A stretch of DNA of 64,000 nt from Elephas maximus indicus (taxonomy: Eukaryota; Chordata; Mammalia; Proboscidea; Elephantidae), in assembly GCF_024166365.1 (NCBI RefSeq), contig NC_064831.1, positions 49,787,768-49,851,767 on the forward strand. Reading direction: 5' to 3'. This document shows, one piece after another, positions 32,725-43,937 of this stretch; within the stretch, counting starts at the first letter, position 1, and the number at the start of each line of letters is the position of its first letter. A program made the position numbers and the translations under genes. The notes below the pieces were generated by a model. That model ran no database searches. It was not told where the DNA came from and was given only the letters and a program-made list of their open reading frames with translations.

Positions 32725-33327
32725 TCATTGGTCCAGTTGTGAGGATTTTTGTTGTATGTTGAGGTGCAATCCATACTGAAGGCTGTGGTCTTTGATCTTC
32801 ATAAGTAAGTGCTTCAAGTCCTCTTCACTTTCAGCAAGCAAGGTTGTGTCATCTGCATCACACAACATGTTAATGAGTCTTCCTCCAATCCTGATGGCCC
32901 GTTCTTCTTCATATAGTCCAGCTTCTCGTATTATTTGCTCAGCATACAGATTGAATAGGTATGGTGAAAGGATACAACCCTGACGCACACCTTTCCTGAC
33001 TTTAAGCCAATCAGTATCCCCTTGTTCTGTCCGAACAACTGCCTCTTCATTTATGTAAAGGTTCCTCATGAGCACAATTAAGTGTTCTAGAATTCCCGTC
33101 CTTCGCAATGTTATCCATAATTTGTTATGATCCACACAGTCAAATGCCTTTGCATAGTCAATAAAACACAGGTAAACATCCTTCTGGTATTCTCTGCTTT
33201 CAGCCGGGATCCATCTGACATCAGCAATGATATCCCTGGTTCCACATCCTCTTCTGAATCCGGCCTGAATTTCTTGCAGTTCCCTGTCAATATACTGCTG
33301 CAGCCATTTTGGAATGATCTTCAGCAA
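32725..33327 (-). pseudogene. RTE reverse transcriptase core
   Basis: A 200-codon open stretch with RT landmarks in order: RGCGTRDIIADVR near residues 26-38, motif A FIDYAKAFD at 55-63, motif B RQGCILSPYLFNLY at about 115-128 and motif C DADD at 157-160, followed by LLAESEEDLKHLL. The catalytic Asp residues of motifs A and C are retained. It is flanked by stops and lacks the endonuclease, so it cannot encode a working element. In the intact family this enzyme copies element RNA at nicked genomic DNA. Confidence 0.88.
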
Positions 33328-33342
33328 AATTTGACTTGCATG

Positions 33343-33833
33343 TCATATTAATGATATTGTTCTATAATTTCCACATTCAGTTGGATCACCTTTCTTGGGA
33401 ATATGCATAAATATGGATCTCTTCCAGTCAGTTGGCCAGGAAGCTGTCTTCCATATTTCTTGGCATAGACGAGTGAGCACCTCCAGCACTGCATCTGTTT
33501 GTTGAAACATCTCAGTTGATATTCCATGAATTCCTGGAGCCTTGTTTTTTGCCAATGCCTGCAGAGTAGCTAGGACTTCTTCCTTCAGTACCATCGGTTC
33601 CTGATCATATGCCACCTCCTGAAATGGTTGAACATCGACTAATTCTATTTTGGTATAATGACTGTGTATTCCTTCCATCTTCTTTTGATGCTTCCTGTGT
33701 CATTTAATATCTTCCCCACAGAATCCTTCACTATTCCAACTCTAGGCTTGAATTTTTTCTTCAGTTCTTTCAGCTTTAGAAACGCTGAATATGTTCTTCC
33801 CTTTTGGTTTTCCATCACCAGCTCTTTGCACAT
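33343..33833 (-). pseudogene. RTE region between endonuclease and RT
   Basis: Two overlapping frames read LKELKKKFKPRVG, then LATLQALAKNKAPGIHG, then FMHIPKKGD-PTECGNYR. These are the linker and the first RT motifs (KAPG, PKKGD, YRxISL) of non-LTR elements. Frameshifts separate it from the RT core. Confidence 0.82.
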
Positions 33834-33963
33834 GTCATTATAACACTTTGTCTTCTCGGGATGCCCTTTGAAATCTTCTGTTCAGTTCTTTTACTTCATC
33901 AATTCTTCCTTTTGCTTTAGCTGCTCGAAGTTCGAGAGCACGTTTCAGAATCTCCTCTGACAT

Positions 33964-34062
33964 CCATAAAGATTACAGCCTTGGAAACCCTATAGGGCAG
34001 TTAAACTCTGTCATATAGGGTCTCTGTGAGTCAGAATCAACTTAAGGGCAATGGGTACAGTG
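33964..34062 (+). mobile_element. AfroSINE 3' part (continuation of 31967-32078)
   Basis: CCATAAAGATTACAGCCTTGG to GGGCAATGGGTAC. It restores the SINE interrupted by the RTE element. Confidence 0.88.
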
Positions 34063-34109
34063 CAGTATGGTATGATGTACAACTTCTTCTATAACATGGG
34101 ATTATATTT

Positions 34110-34760
34110 TCATATTGTTTTATATTCTGAGTTTATTGTGAAATAATCTCAAACTTGCAGAAATTTTGCAAGCACAGTACGAAGAACTCCCCCAAAGCCT
34201 TCATCCAACGATCGTATTCACATTTTGGCAAATGTCCCAATAATGTTCTTTACAAAAAGGTCCAATGTTGCTCTTAATTGTCATGAGTCTTTAGTCATTT
34301 TCCTTCTGAATTGTTTACTTTCTAAGTGTTTCAGTGCTTGCTTGACCTTCATGACCCTGACATGTTTGAAGATTACAGGCTACTTGTTTTGTAGACTGCT
34401 TTCGGTTTGTTTTTGCCTCATGTTTCCTCATGATGGGATTTAGTTCGCACGTCTTTAGCAGGAATATTGCAGAATGGAAGCTGTGCTCTCTCACTCCAGC
34501 CTATAGGGCGGCACACCATTTTGATTTGTCCAGTACTGGTGATATTCACTTTGATAGTTAGGTGGTATTTGCCACATTTTTTCATTGTAAAGTTGGTTGT
34601 TTTTCTTTGGAATTAGTAAATATCCAAATTTTTACACAATCTGTTAATATTTACTGTTCATTTTTTTTTTTTAGAAGTGAGATTGCTGGGTGAAAGGCAT
34701 GCATATTTTTAATGCTCTCAATTTATAGTGCCACATTTTGTAGTCAAGCAAAGTGTTATT
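34110..34760. mobile_element. Old L1 (L1M-type) 3' region
   Basis: AAATAATCTCAAACTTGCAG, CAAATGTCCCAATAATGTTC and ATTGCTGGGTGAAAGGCATG are L1M tail phrases. Diverged. Confidence 0.55.
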
Positions 34761-35036
34761 GATTGGAATTATATGGAATTTGTGATTGCTCCTCCCTGGC
34801 CTGGGCTGAAACTGAACTTTGTACTGGCTAAAAATGTGGCAATTACATTCTAAAATGGGGAAATATAGAAGAAATGTGTACCTACTCTATAGAGCAAATG
34901 GTTTTCAAACCCCTTCCAAACACATTCATCTGTTCAGGATATAATTTCTGAATACCAACCTCGTTCAAGACAGTTTGTTGAGCACTAAGATGACATAAGG
35001 CTGCATTAGATGGCAATTCCTTTCTCAAGGAGTAAC

Positions 35037-35680
35037 GTTGTTGTTGTTGTTAGGTGCTGTCAAGGCGGTTCTGACTCATAGCAACCCTATATAATAGAAT
35101 GAAACATTGCCAGGTCCTGTGCCATCCTCACAATCATTGTTATGCTTCAGCCCATCGTTGCAGCCACTATGTCAATCCATCGCATTGAGGGTCTTCCTCT
35201 TTTTTGCTGACCGTCTACTTTACCAAGCATGATGTCCTTCTCCAGGGACTGGTCCCTCCTGATAACATGTCCAAAGTATGTGAGAAGTAGTCTTGCCTTT
35301 CTTGCTTCTAAGGAGCATTCTGGTTGTACTTCTTTCAAGACAGATTTATTCATTCTTTTGGGAGTCCATGGTATATTCAATATTCTTTGGCAACACCACA
35401 ATTCAAAGGTATCAATTCTTTGGTCTTTCTTATTCATTGTCCAGCTTTAACATGCATATGAAACTATTAAAAACACCAGATCTTGGGTCAGGCTCACCTT
35501 AGTCTTTAAGATGACATCTTCGTTTTTTTAACACTTTAAAGAGGTCTTTTACAGCAGATTTCCCCAATGCAATGCGCCTTTTGATTTCTTGACTGCTGCT
35601 TCCTTTGGTGTTGATTGTGGATCCAAGTAAAATGAAACCCTTGACAACTTCAATCTTTTCTCTGTTTCTCGTGATGTATC
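35037..35680 (-). mobile_element. RTE/BovB-type LINE 3' fragment
   Basis: Starts GTTGTTGTTGTTAGGTGC on plus; about 640 bp of element 3' end. AGGAGTAAC (35028-35036) and AGGAGTAGC (35681-35689) are a 9-bp target duplication with one mismatch. A typical 5'-truncated insertion. Confidence 0.9.
35147..35437 (-). pseudogene. RTE polyprotein C-terminal segment
   Basis: 96 codons starting at FELWCCQRILNIPWT and continuing through RKARLLLTYFGHVIRRDQSL to GRPSMRWIDIVAATMG. This C-terminal region follows the RT in RTE polyproteins; its role is not known to me. The fragment lacks the RT. Confidence 0.82.
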
Positions 35681-35689
35681 AGGAGTAGC

Positions 35690-36105
35690 ATGGAAACCAC
35701 TAAATGAGCAAATCACAAATCCTTAATTTATTCATCAAAGGAAGGCCCTTTAGAAAGTCTGTTTGGCAAGACTTCATTAAGAATTAATTTCTACTATTTA
35801 AAAATTACTTTCAAAGGCAATTTAAAGAAGTCTGTATTTGAGACTCATTGATTCAGAAAAACTTCTCCTTTACACTCCACTGTACTTTCCTTATCAGAAT
35901 ACCATGCAGCACATTTGCTATTATTAAAAAAAAAAAAAAAATTACCTAGAGAATAATTATGAATCTAGATTTTAAAAAAAAAACTTATTTTCCAAATTCT
36001 AGGCCAGTCTAAACACTTTTTGTTTTTAAAGGGAACATGGACTCAGTATGAATACATATTTTAGCCTAGGTGCAGAAACCGGCCTTTTTAAAGGTGTACT
36101 CATCT
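35690..36105. other. AT-rich unique sequence
   Basis: Two A-runs near 35926 and 35975; no gene recognised. Confidence 0.4.
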
Positions 36106-36306
36106 GAGCCTGGGTGGCACAAAGTGTGTTGCAGTTGGCTGCTAACATAAACATTGGTGGTTTAAACCCATCCAGACAGGCCTGGTGAGTTGCTTTCATA
36201 AAGATTGCAGCCAAGAAAACCCTATGGAGCAGTTTTACTCTGTAACATGTGGGGTCGCCATGAGACGGAATCAACTCCATGGCAAAGTGTTTTTTGTTTT
36301 TTTTGC
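36106..36306 (+). mobile_element. AfroSINE, GGGTGGCACAAA-headed form
   Basis: GAGCCTGGGTGGCACAAAG to CTCCATGGCAAAGTG, then a T-rich tail. Corresponds to the CACCCAGGG subfamily in plus orientation. Confidence 0.82.
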
Positions 36307-37985
36307 AGGTGGACTAAACTTAAAGATGCAGAAAACATTCTAATTTGGGACTTCTTTGTGAGGCGAGGAGGCAGAATGATGCATTCACTGGCTTTACTGT
36401 AGTGGGTACCCGCTATCCCTGAGACACTGAGCCAGACTCTGGACATACCATGATATGTGAGCATGATTCTGCCCCCCAAAAAGTGGGAAACAAGAAAGTG
36501 AACAGGTTAATCAGCAAAAACCTACTTTCACTAAGTTAAAAAAATGAGAATATTAATTCATGTTTTTTAGCCCTAAGCGAACTTGAAATCAGAAGGTCTT
36601 AGGTATCTAGTTCAGTGCTCTCCATTCTGATAAGCCAAGCAATAGGCCAAGGAGAGGAGGGAAGTTCCATGTTCTAGAGCAAATCCTAAAAGGGCTGAAG
36701 TCATTGGCGAATGGGTTGGCTTCTCTAAGCATAACGGCCGTAAGCATGAAGTCACCGTGTGGTTAATCTTCTAATACTTCTTCTGTCCTTCCCCACCCTG
36801 CAGACTTTCTGAAACTTTTTCATGATATTGGCTCTGAGGGACTCTCGTGGGCACACTGACTCAGTTCTGGGAGTCCTGCTGAGTCTTGGCTTGGGGATAA
36901 GAGAGTCCTGGACTGGGGTTCCAGTCTTTGGAAAGGTCTCTGCATTCCTCTAATGAATAGCAGTGTTCTGTTTCTGCTGAGCCTCATTTATCATTCCCAA
37001 GAAAAATCTCTTGAAGACAGACAGATTGTCTTTGAGGAACCATATTGCAGTCTCTGTTGACGATAGGCTCTAATACTGCAGTGGTCCTCTGACCATCCTT
37101 CCAGGCTCACTATAGTTCTTTAAATGCTTGAAGGATGTTTTCTAGGTTTTAAGGGCTTGGAAATATGGTGACAGACTCATTTTAATCTGAGTGCATGGAA
37201 CACCAGGTTGAGATTCTGAGCTTTACCTGGACTTCATGGGAAGAGGGTGCTGTGGCTGGTTGCTGCTGTCTGAAGTGGCTTGGAAGAGGATGCCACATAT
37301 CTTCCATCCACAACTCAGAGACCCCTTTATGATGCCTCCAATCCTTTTGTTTTATTTGGACTAAGGATAGGGCATGAATAACTAAACGTAACAACCAGTG
37401 GTTCTTTAATGCTATTTTGAACGTCTATGTCACTCTGACCACACCACAATGGTGACAGTGGTATGTTCAATTCTTTGGAGAGCTTTGTCAACCACACTTG
37501 CTCTTTAAAGTCTGATTTCAGTGGCTCCCCACACTTATACTCCATGTGCCTTTTCTTCGGGTGTACCTCATACAGCCGGGAGTGGGGAGGAGAGGATATC
37601 TACCTTCATATGATCCAAACAAGACATTAACTGAGGAAAAATGTCCCATCACTGTCAATGGAATGGATATTCTATCAAAGTAGCTCTTTCATCCTCCAGT
37701 ATTGAGATTAACTTCACCTGCTGAACATGGTAAAATTTATTTTGGTGGCCTGTGACCACCATCTATCAGGACCCGACCCCTATCTATATAAAACAATAAG
37801 CATGATCTTAAGGCACTCTTAGGGGCTGTCTAAGAGATGTATATTTGCTGACATACAACCTGACTGAAGCCAAACACCATTACCCCCGTGACTGATTGGA
37901 GGGCAGCCATAACTGAACAGTTTTATTTCCCTCCAGCAGCTGAGCTCCCTGACCACGAGAGCTGAGCTGACACGGCATTTCAAGT
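36307..37985. other. Mostly unique sequence
   Basis: About 1.7 kb without recognised repeats or genes; short frames lack motifs. Confidence 0.4.
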
Positions 37986-37989
37986 CCTG

Positions 37990-38460
37990 TTACCAGCTCA
38001 ATGGTTCTCTTGTAAAAAAAAAAGCACCTCTTCATTTAGCCTCTCCATCTTGATCATTACTGATGGGCTATCAGTAATTTCAAGTTGGTCGAGCAGTTGG
38101 CTGAAGGTTAAATAAATTCTGCCTGGCTGTTTGCAGGGTTGAACTCGAGCGGAAGGATTCCAATTTGGAGCGTTTTTCTTGCAAGTCCTCCTTGGAAACT
38201 TTTCTAGAGTCAAGCTAAACCAAGAAATTCAGTTTTGGAGGCCCGAGTACTTTCTGTGAGCAGAAGCCGCAAGAACCCTGATCTTAGCAAAAATGGCTTT
38301 TTCTGTATTTTAGATTTTCTTCAGAGTAATTTCAAATGCAAAGAAGCCATGGAATTCATTCTTGGCAGGGCAATTCTCCATACACTAAAGCACTATATTG
38401 GATATTGGTGTTTGTTTTCTAAAAGAACAAAATTATATTTTTAGGATGTTCTGCCAATAG
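37990..38460. promoter_or_regulatory. Candidate conserved noncoding element
   Basis: High-complexity stretch with CpGs (GGTCGAGCAGTTGGCTG, CTCGAGCGGAAGG) and no repeat. It resembles conserved noncoding DNA in texture. Untested inference. Confidence 0.3.
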
Positions 38461-38755
38461 AGGGTGTATCACAAATGACAGTCATGTCAGATAGGGTTTT
38501 CAGTTACTTTACTACTCACAGCACTAAATAAAGAATCGGGAGGTGATTCTATTTTGCGAATTTGCACAAAATAGTTCAGCAAAAAGAAGAAAATAAAAAT
38601 CATCATTGAAGTTAACTGTTCTCAACATTTTGTTCTTTATCTTTCTAGTTTTTTTTAATGTATATATATTTAAAATTGTGTCTTTTACCAAGATGTATTT
38701 TTACTGAATATAATCTTTTGCAGCTGTTTTGTATTGACTGTTAAAATTAAAGAAG

Positions 38756-38924
38756 CACCAAAAACCAAACCCACTGTCATGGAGTTGATCTCTGACTCAT
38801 AGCGATCCTATACGACAGAGTAGAACTGCCCAGTAGAGTTTCCAAGGAGCGCCTGGTGGATTCAAACTGCCCACCTCTTGATTAGCAGCGGCAGCACTTA
38901 ACCACTACATTACCAGGGTTTCCA
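38756..38924 (-). mobile_element. AfroSINE, short form
   Basis: ACCAAAAACCAAACCCACTG to ACTACATTACCAGGGTTTCC; complete. Confidence 0.88.
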
Positions 38925-39838
38925 ACAAGCTTATGCAAATTTCCAAAGAATTTTTTAAGTTATATGTTTTTTGGCATTGCTTTTTTTACATACAATAAAA
39001 GAGTTAACTTCCTTTTGAGTAGTTGAGAAAGCACTTTTGATGTATCTCATGTGATTCTCATACCCTTGGAGGGCTGCAGGGCTGATGGCATCCCTGGTTT
39101 ACAGATGCATCTTAGATGGCCACTTGCTAGTGAAGAAACTCATAATTTTGAAGCAGCTTGATAGAGTGAATTGTAAATTGTGTTTATGCTATTGTCACAT
39201 GGTACCGTCACTTCAACTAGGAAACAAGTGCCAACTATCCTTTGTCAGCCGTAAGAAAAAATCATAGTTTTAAATTATGCCAGGCCTTAGGGAATAACCC
39301 TCAAATACAGTGTAACCCCCATAAATCTGATTGACTTACTGTAGGCCTGGTTCATACTGTCTGGGTTCATTCCAGATGAAAAAATTTCAGCTCTGTACAT
39401 TATCCTTATTATCACTTTGCATTGTCCTGTTAATCTCAAAGTTTGCCTCTACCTTAATCTCAAAAAGTCAGTGAATTTGGGAAGAAAAGTCTAGAAAATG
39501 TGGTAATTCAGCAGTAGCTCAGTACTTTTTGCTTCTACCACCATATCTCAACCAGACTTTGCCTATGAAACACAAAGATGGGAATCATGGCTTATCCGGC
39601 GCCCTGTTTGGTGGGATGAAACAAATAGTTTCAAATTGGACAGTAGACTAATGAGTTACTTGTTATTACTTTTCTTGTAAGACTCATATTGTTTATTTTA
39701 TTAATATTCTCTTTCAATTCTAAAATGTTCCATGTATATTTTATTAAAAATTAAAGAGAACTCATTAATTTTGCTTGGATGTATTCTTTCTAATACTTCC
39801 TTTAAGACATTGGACAATACCATGGAGTGTTGATAAGC
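38925..39838. other. Unique AT-rich sequence
   Basis: Nothing called. CAGTGTAACCCCCATAAATC near 39309 looks like a DNA-transposon end but no partner was found. Confidence 0.38.
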
Positions 39839-39839
39839 T

Positions 39840-40072
39840 GTGGTTAGTTGCCACTGAGTCGATTCTGACTCATGGTGACCTCATGTGACAGAATAGAACT
39901 GTTCCATGGGGTTTTCAAGGCTGTGACCTTTCGAAAGTAGATGACCGGGCCTGTTTTCTGAGGCACCTCTTCCAAGGCCTGTCTTCCAAAACTGGGCTGT
40001 CTTTCTTGGGTTCAAAACACCAGCCTTTAGGCTAGTAGTCAAATGCTTAATCATTTGCACCTCCCAGGAACT
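39840..40072 (-). mobile_element. AfroSINE, CACCCAGGG subfamily, with internal duplication
   Basis: TGTGGTTAGTTGCCACTGAG to TTGCACCTCCCAGGAACTC. The GGCCTGT(T/C)TTC segment appears twice (39949-39959 and 39977-39987), so this copy is longer than its sisters. Confidence 0.75.
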
Positions 40073-40919
40073 CTGTTGTTAAAAGGCGATTGGATATTAG
40101 TGATATAAGAAATCAGCACAGCTTTAGTGAATGTTTTTCTGTTCAGAAAGTTTATGACTATAAAGCCAACAGTCCTACTTGCTAGAGCATGAGTTTAGCT
40201 AAAAAGTCTTGCCCAATGTGGAGTTTCATCAAGAAATGAAACTCAGGCAGTCTCTCTGTTGCTGGGATGATCATGAGAGCATTGGAGCCGTAATTTACTG
40301 AACTAATAATCATTTTACTGTAAGTTCAAGCAAAAGCGACTTCCCCATAAGAAAACAAGTATCTCGTATCATTTTGAAGCTGTCAGTTTATTCACAGGCC
40401 AGTCATTAATATATGTGCCAATATACGAGAAATATAGGCCTAATAAAACTGGAGGTTATAGTAGGTCATTAATTAAGACCGGCAGCTTGGCAAACCATCT
40501 GAATCAATTTTACAGACTCATGTCAAAAGTGTTCTGTAATAGTTGGAAGGGTTTCTTTCCAAGGGTAGCTTACAAAATTAAAAAACAAAACATTCATTGA
40601 CCAAAAGCTGTATATAAATATTAAAATAAATATATTTAAATCTCTATGCTAAAGACCACAGGCTCTGCCATTGACACCATTTCATGCACTGTAATTAGAA
40701 GGTGAATGCCCAGCAAAAAGGATAAATGAAAGGTGGAAAAGTGGGTGCTCCTTATTCTCCTCCCTGACCTCAGCAGGTGCTTAAGGCAGAAGGTGATGGA
40801 GTGAAAGAGGCAGCCCAGTTACGGAAAGATGAGAGTGCAGTGAGAAGCCAGATCTGCACCAACACTTAACTGGGGACTGACAACTGCCTGTTGGGCCCAG
40901 TGCCCAGGAAGAAACTTAG
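40073..40919. other. Unique sequence
   Basis: No gene or named repeat recognised. The part at 40300-40600 is high-complexity and could include noncoding conservation. Confidence 0.38.
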
Positions 40920-41148
40920 CAGAATGGTTCTGAGCACAAACACTGGAGCCAGGCTATGTAAGGTTTTATCCTGGCCTTACTACTTATTTCTTGTGTGAGG
41001 TCAGACAGACTACTTAACCCTGGTACCTCAGTTTCCTCATCTGTAAAATGAGTACCCCTAGAATATTAGTACCTGCTTTAGAGGGTTGTTGTGAGGATTC
41101 AATGAGCTGATAGGTATAAAGCACTTAGAACAGCATTTGGCAAAATTT
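40920..41148 (+). mobile_element. MIR SINE, near full length
   Basis: GTTCTGAGCACAAACACTGGAG, GACTACTTAACCCTGGTACC, CAGTTTCCTCATCTGTAAAA and GGTTGTTGTGAGGATTCAAT to AAGCACTTAGAACAGC. All main MIR parts are in order. Confidence 0.85.
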
Positions 41149-41250
41149 ATTTATAAAGAACAAAAATTGGTTATACCGCAGTGTTCTCCAGTTCCCTTAA
41201 AGCCTGAAATGGAGTCCACCTCCTGGCTCTACATGCATGAATTATCTTTT

Positions 41251-41274
41251 GTGTGTGTGTGTGTGTGTGTGTGT
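41251..41274. repeat. (GT)n microsatellite
   Basis: Uninterrupted GT dinucleotides at the tail end of the L1-type insertion. Confidence 0.9.
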
Positions 41275-41931
41275 GCTTTAGGTGAAAGCTTACGGAGCAA
41301 ATTAGTTTCCTATTAAACAATTAATACACAAATTTCTTTGTGACATTGGTTACCAACCCCATGACGTGTCAACACTCTTCCCTTTTCCAGCCCAGCTTCC
41401 CTATTTCCATTTGTCCAGTTTTCCTGTCCCTTCCTGCCTTACCGTCTTTGCTTTTGAGCTGGTGTGTCCATTTAGTGTTGTATACATGATTGAACTACAA
41501 TGCATGTTCCTCACGTGTGTTATTGTTTGCTCTATAAAAAAAAAAAATAGACCTGTCTAATCTTTGGCTGAAGGGTGAACCTTGGGAGTGATTTCAGTAC
41601 TGAGTTAAGAGTGTCTGAGGACCGTGTTCTTGGGGTTTCTCCTGTCTCTGTCAGACCAGCAAGTCTGGTCTGTGTGTGTGTGTGTGTGAATTTGAATTTT
41701 GTTCTACATTTTTATCTTGCTGTGTCCAGGACCCTCTACTGTAATCCCTGTCACAGCAGTTGGTGGTGGTAGCCGGGCACTATCTAGTTCTTCTGGGCTC
41801 AGTCTAGTGGAGGTTATGGCAGTTGTGGTCCATTAGTCCTTTGGACTACTCTTCCCCTTGTGTCTTTGGTTTTCTCTATTCTCCTTTGCTCCAGCCGGAA
41901 TGGGACCAGTAGAAGTATCTTAGATGGCCGG
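41251..41931 (-). mobile_element. L1-type 3' UTR insertion with 13-bp duplication
   Basis: TGAATTATCTTTT flanks it at 41238-41250 and 41932-41944. The reconstructed target TCTTTT/AAAA fits the L1 endonuclease preference TTTT/AA. The body is homologous to 2063-2934 (CTGTCTAATCTTTGGCTGAA, GTCCATTAGTCCTTTGGACT). A (GT)n run at the left and another near 41672-41688 have expanded within it. 5'-truncated, no coding sequence. Confidence 0.85.
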
Positions 41932-41964
41932 TGAATTATCTTTTAAAATTACAAGTGAGCTCCT

Positions 41965-42420
41965 GCCAAACTTATTGCCCATAAAATCAAGTTCAAACTC
42001 CTTGGCAAAGCATAGAGGCTTTTTACAGCCCTTTTCTCTAGTCACTCAGTTCCTGAACCTTATCTCCAGTTAGCCCCTATATTCCAGATACACAAAACTA
42101 CTTGCTCTTCATCTGTCAAGTTCCATGCTTCCAAACTTTGCTTATGCTGGTCCTTCTCCATCAATTACACTTTCTTCTCTGTCTAGCGAGTGAAATCCAT
42201 CAAGGCCTAGCTCAAATGTTACCTCTTTTGAAAAGTCTTCCCTGGCCACTCACTCCTCTTTGCCTGTCCCTCCTCTCCCTACCTTCAACCACCAATGATG
42301 GATTAATGAGTGTTTCATCCACTCTTTCATTGAAACTGTTATGTCATCACATTCAATGATTTTAAGAGGTCATGTATTTCCCTAAACATCTGATGAGTAA
42401 ATATTTGTTAAATGAAGGTT
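41965..42420 (+). mobile_element. L2 LINE 3' part
   Basis: CTAGCTCAAATGTTACCTCTTTT and AAGTCTTCCCTGGCCACTCA are classic L2 3' phrases, preceded by ACTCCTTGGCAAAGCATAG. Confidence 0.75.
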
Positions 42421-42599
42421 GTGGATAATTCTTTAGTATAGGCTGTTGACTTTCAATGCAGCCCCATTTTCCATTTTCAACTCTTCCTCCTCTGAGTTTT
42501 GATCTCCTGGAGACACCTATGTCTTCTAGCTAAGTATCTACCTGGAATCACGTAAATTTTCCCAAGCACACATGACCACAGTCAGTCTTGGCAGACATC

Positions 42600-42800
42600 C
42601 TGGTATCTATCTTTCAAAATGTATACATGTGATTTTTTTTTTCCAAAAATGGACTAATATTACATATGCTGCTTTGTGCTCTGATTTTTCCGTTAAAATA
42701 TTTTACATGTTTTTCCATGCTAAGGAATCATCATTTTAATGGTCGCGTAGTACTTGATTTTATGATTTTACCATAATTTATTTAGCTGGCAAGTTTTTAT
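42600..42800. mobile_element. Possible L1M-type tail
   Basis: ATATGCTGCTTTGTGCTCTG and TTTTCCATGCTAAGGAATCA resemble L1M 3' sequence. Confidence 0.45.
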
Positions 42801-42819
42801 TTATTTGCAGAAAGGAGGA

Positions 42820-43245
42820 GCAACTCAACAAATTGCTTACATCTAGAAGAGGTTATGACTAAAAGAACAGTGTTAATCCAACGTTATAGAGTGAAGATTT
42901 CTTAGTTACTGTAAGATTGATTATACAGAGGCTTGTTTTTATTTTATCCAGTATTGGGTTCATTTGAATGCAGACAAGTCTTGAGACAGTCGCCCTGTAC
43001 TCCGGAATCTGTGAAGGCTATTCGAGTACTTTCCAATCACTCACGTTCATGTGGGCATTTTGTACTGGAGGCCAATGCTCTTGATTTAGTGCTGTTTCCA
43101 TAGCTGGGTGTTTTACTTCCCTTGTCATATTAAAAGGGAGGCAAGCACGCTGTTTAATAACACGGCATAATTAAATTGTTATACCAAATAATAGCCACAT
43201 CTACACTAGTGTTCTGGCTGGAACGAAGGAATACACCCTGTGGAA
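42820..43245. promoter_or_regulatory. Candidate conserved noncoding element
   Basis: Repeat-free, high-complexity, with CpGs (GTCGCCCTGTACTCCGGAAT) and AT cores (GGCATAATTAAATTG). Enhancer-like texture; conservation not testable here. Confidence 0.33.
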
Positions 43246-43250
43246 CAGGG

Positions 43251-43400
43251 GAATGCTGTTGTTGTTTAGTCGCCGTCTAGTCCACTCCTACTCACTGTCA
43301 TTGTTGTTGTTGTTAGGTGTCATCCAGGCGGTGCTGCCTCATAGCCACCCTACCAGCAGAATGAAACATTGCCCGGGCCTGTGCCATCCTCACAATCAAA
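43251..43400 (-). mobile_element. RTE tail fragments, two in a row
   Basis: TTGTTGTTTAGTCGCCGTC (about 43256-43292) is one degraded 3' end. GTTGTTGTTGTTAGGTGTC to GCCATCCTCACAATC (43303-43398) is a second, clearer one. Both are the extreme 3' end of RTE-type elements. Confidence 0.75.
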
Positions 43401-43508
43401 TACAAATTCTTTATTTTGTAAATAAAGAAATGGGGCTCAGAGTGCCAGCTTCTAGAACAGTTTTCTTTTCACTATTGTTTTGCAAAGTACTCTAAGTAGC
43501 CAACCCAG

Positions 43509-43937
43509 TAGTATTAATTTCCTAGGTCTCATAACAAAGTATCACAACCTGAGTGCTTTAAAACAGCACAAGTTTATTCTCTCAGTCTGGAGACTTGGTG
43601 TCAGCAGAGCCATCCTCCCTCTGAAGCCTCCAAGGAATAGTCTTTCTTTGCCTCTTCCTGGTCTGGGTGGCCCCAGGTGTGCCTTGGCTCCTGGCAGGAG
43701 GACTCCAGTCTCCACCTCTGCCTTCCTATGGCCGCCTTCCCTACATGTCTGCCTCTGTGTCTCTTCTCTTTTTATGAGAATACCAGGCATATTAGATTAG
43801 GACCCACCCTACTTTTATATGATTTTTTGTTAACTTGGGTTTTGTTGACTATTTGCATCTGCAAAGACTCAAATAAGACCACATTCTGTAGTTCAGGTGG
43901 CTGTGAATTTTTGGGAGGAAACGATTCAACCCACTAC
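43509..43937 (-). mobile_element. MLT1-type MaLR LTR
   Basis: Plus reading AGTATTAATTTCCTAGGTC to ACGATTCAACCCACTAC. Reversed, this gives MLT1 features: GTGGGTTGAAT, GACTCTTTGCAGATGC, AGAATAAACTTGTGC. A short SINE-like extension starts immediately after. Confidence 0.78.

Larger units (their letters stand above)
32079..33963 (-). mobile_element. RTE/BovB-type LINE, 5'-truncated, inside an AfroSINE
   Basis: 1,885 bp inserted between two copies of CCATAAAGATT (32068-32078 and 33964-33974). The 3' end on minus finishes in an AAC-rich tail (GTTGTTGTTGTTAGG on plus). At the 5' junction the element's own sequence also reads CCAT, so part of the duplication may be microhomology. Open stretches cover RT and the region before it (32356-33833). 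This is the best-preserved RT in the window, though still frame-broken. Confidence 0.92.

Noticed and set aside
31967..34062. A single chimeric SINE-RTE-SINE transposon
   Set aside because: The 11-bp duplication and independent 5' truncation fit an insertion into a SINE better; kept only as an alternative in the hot-spot finding.
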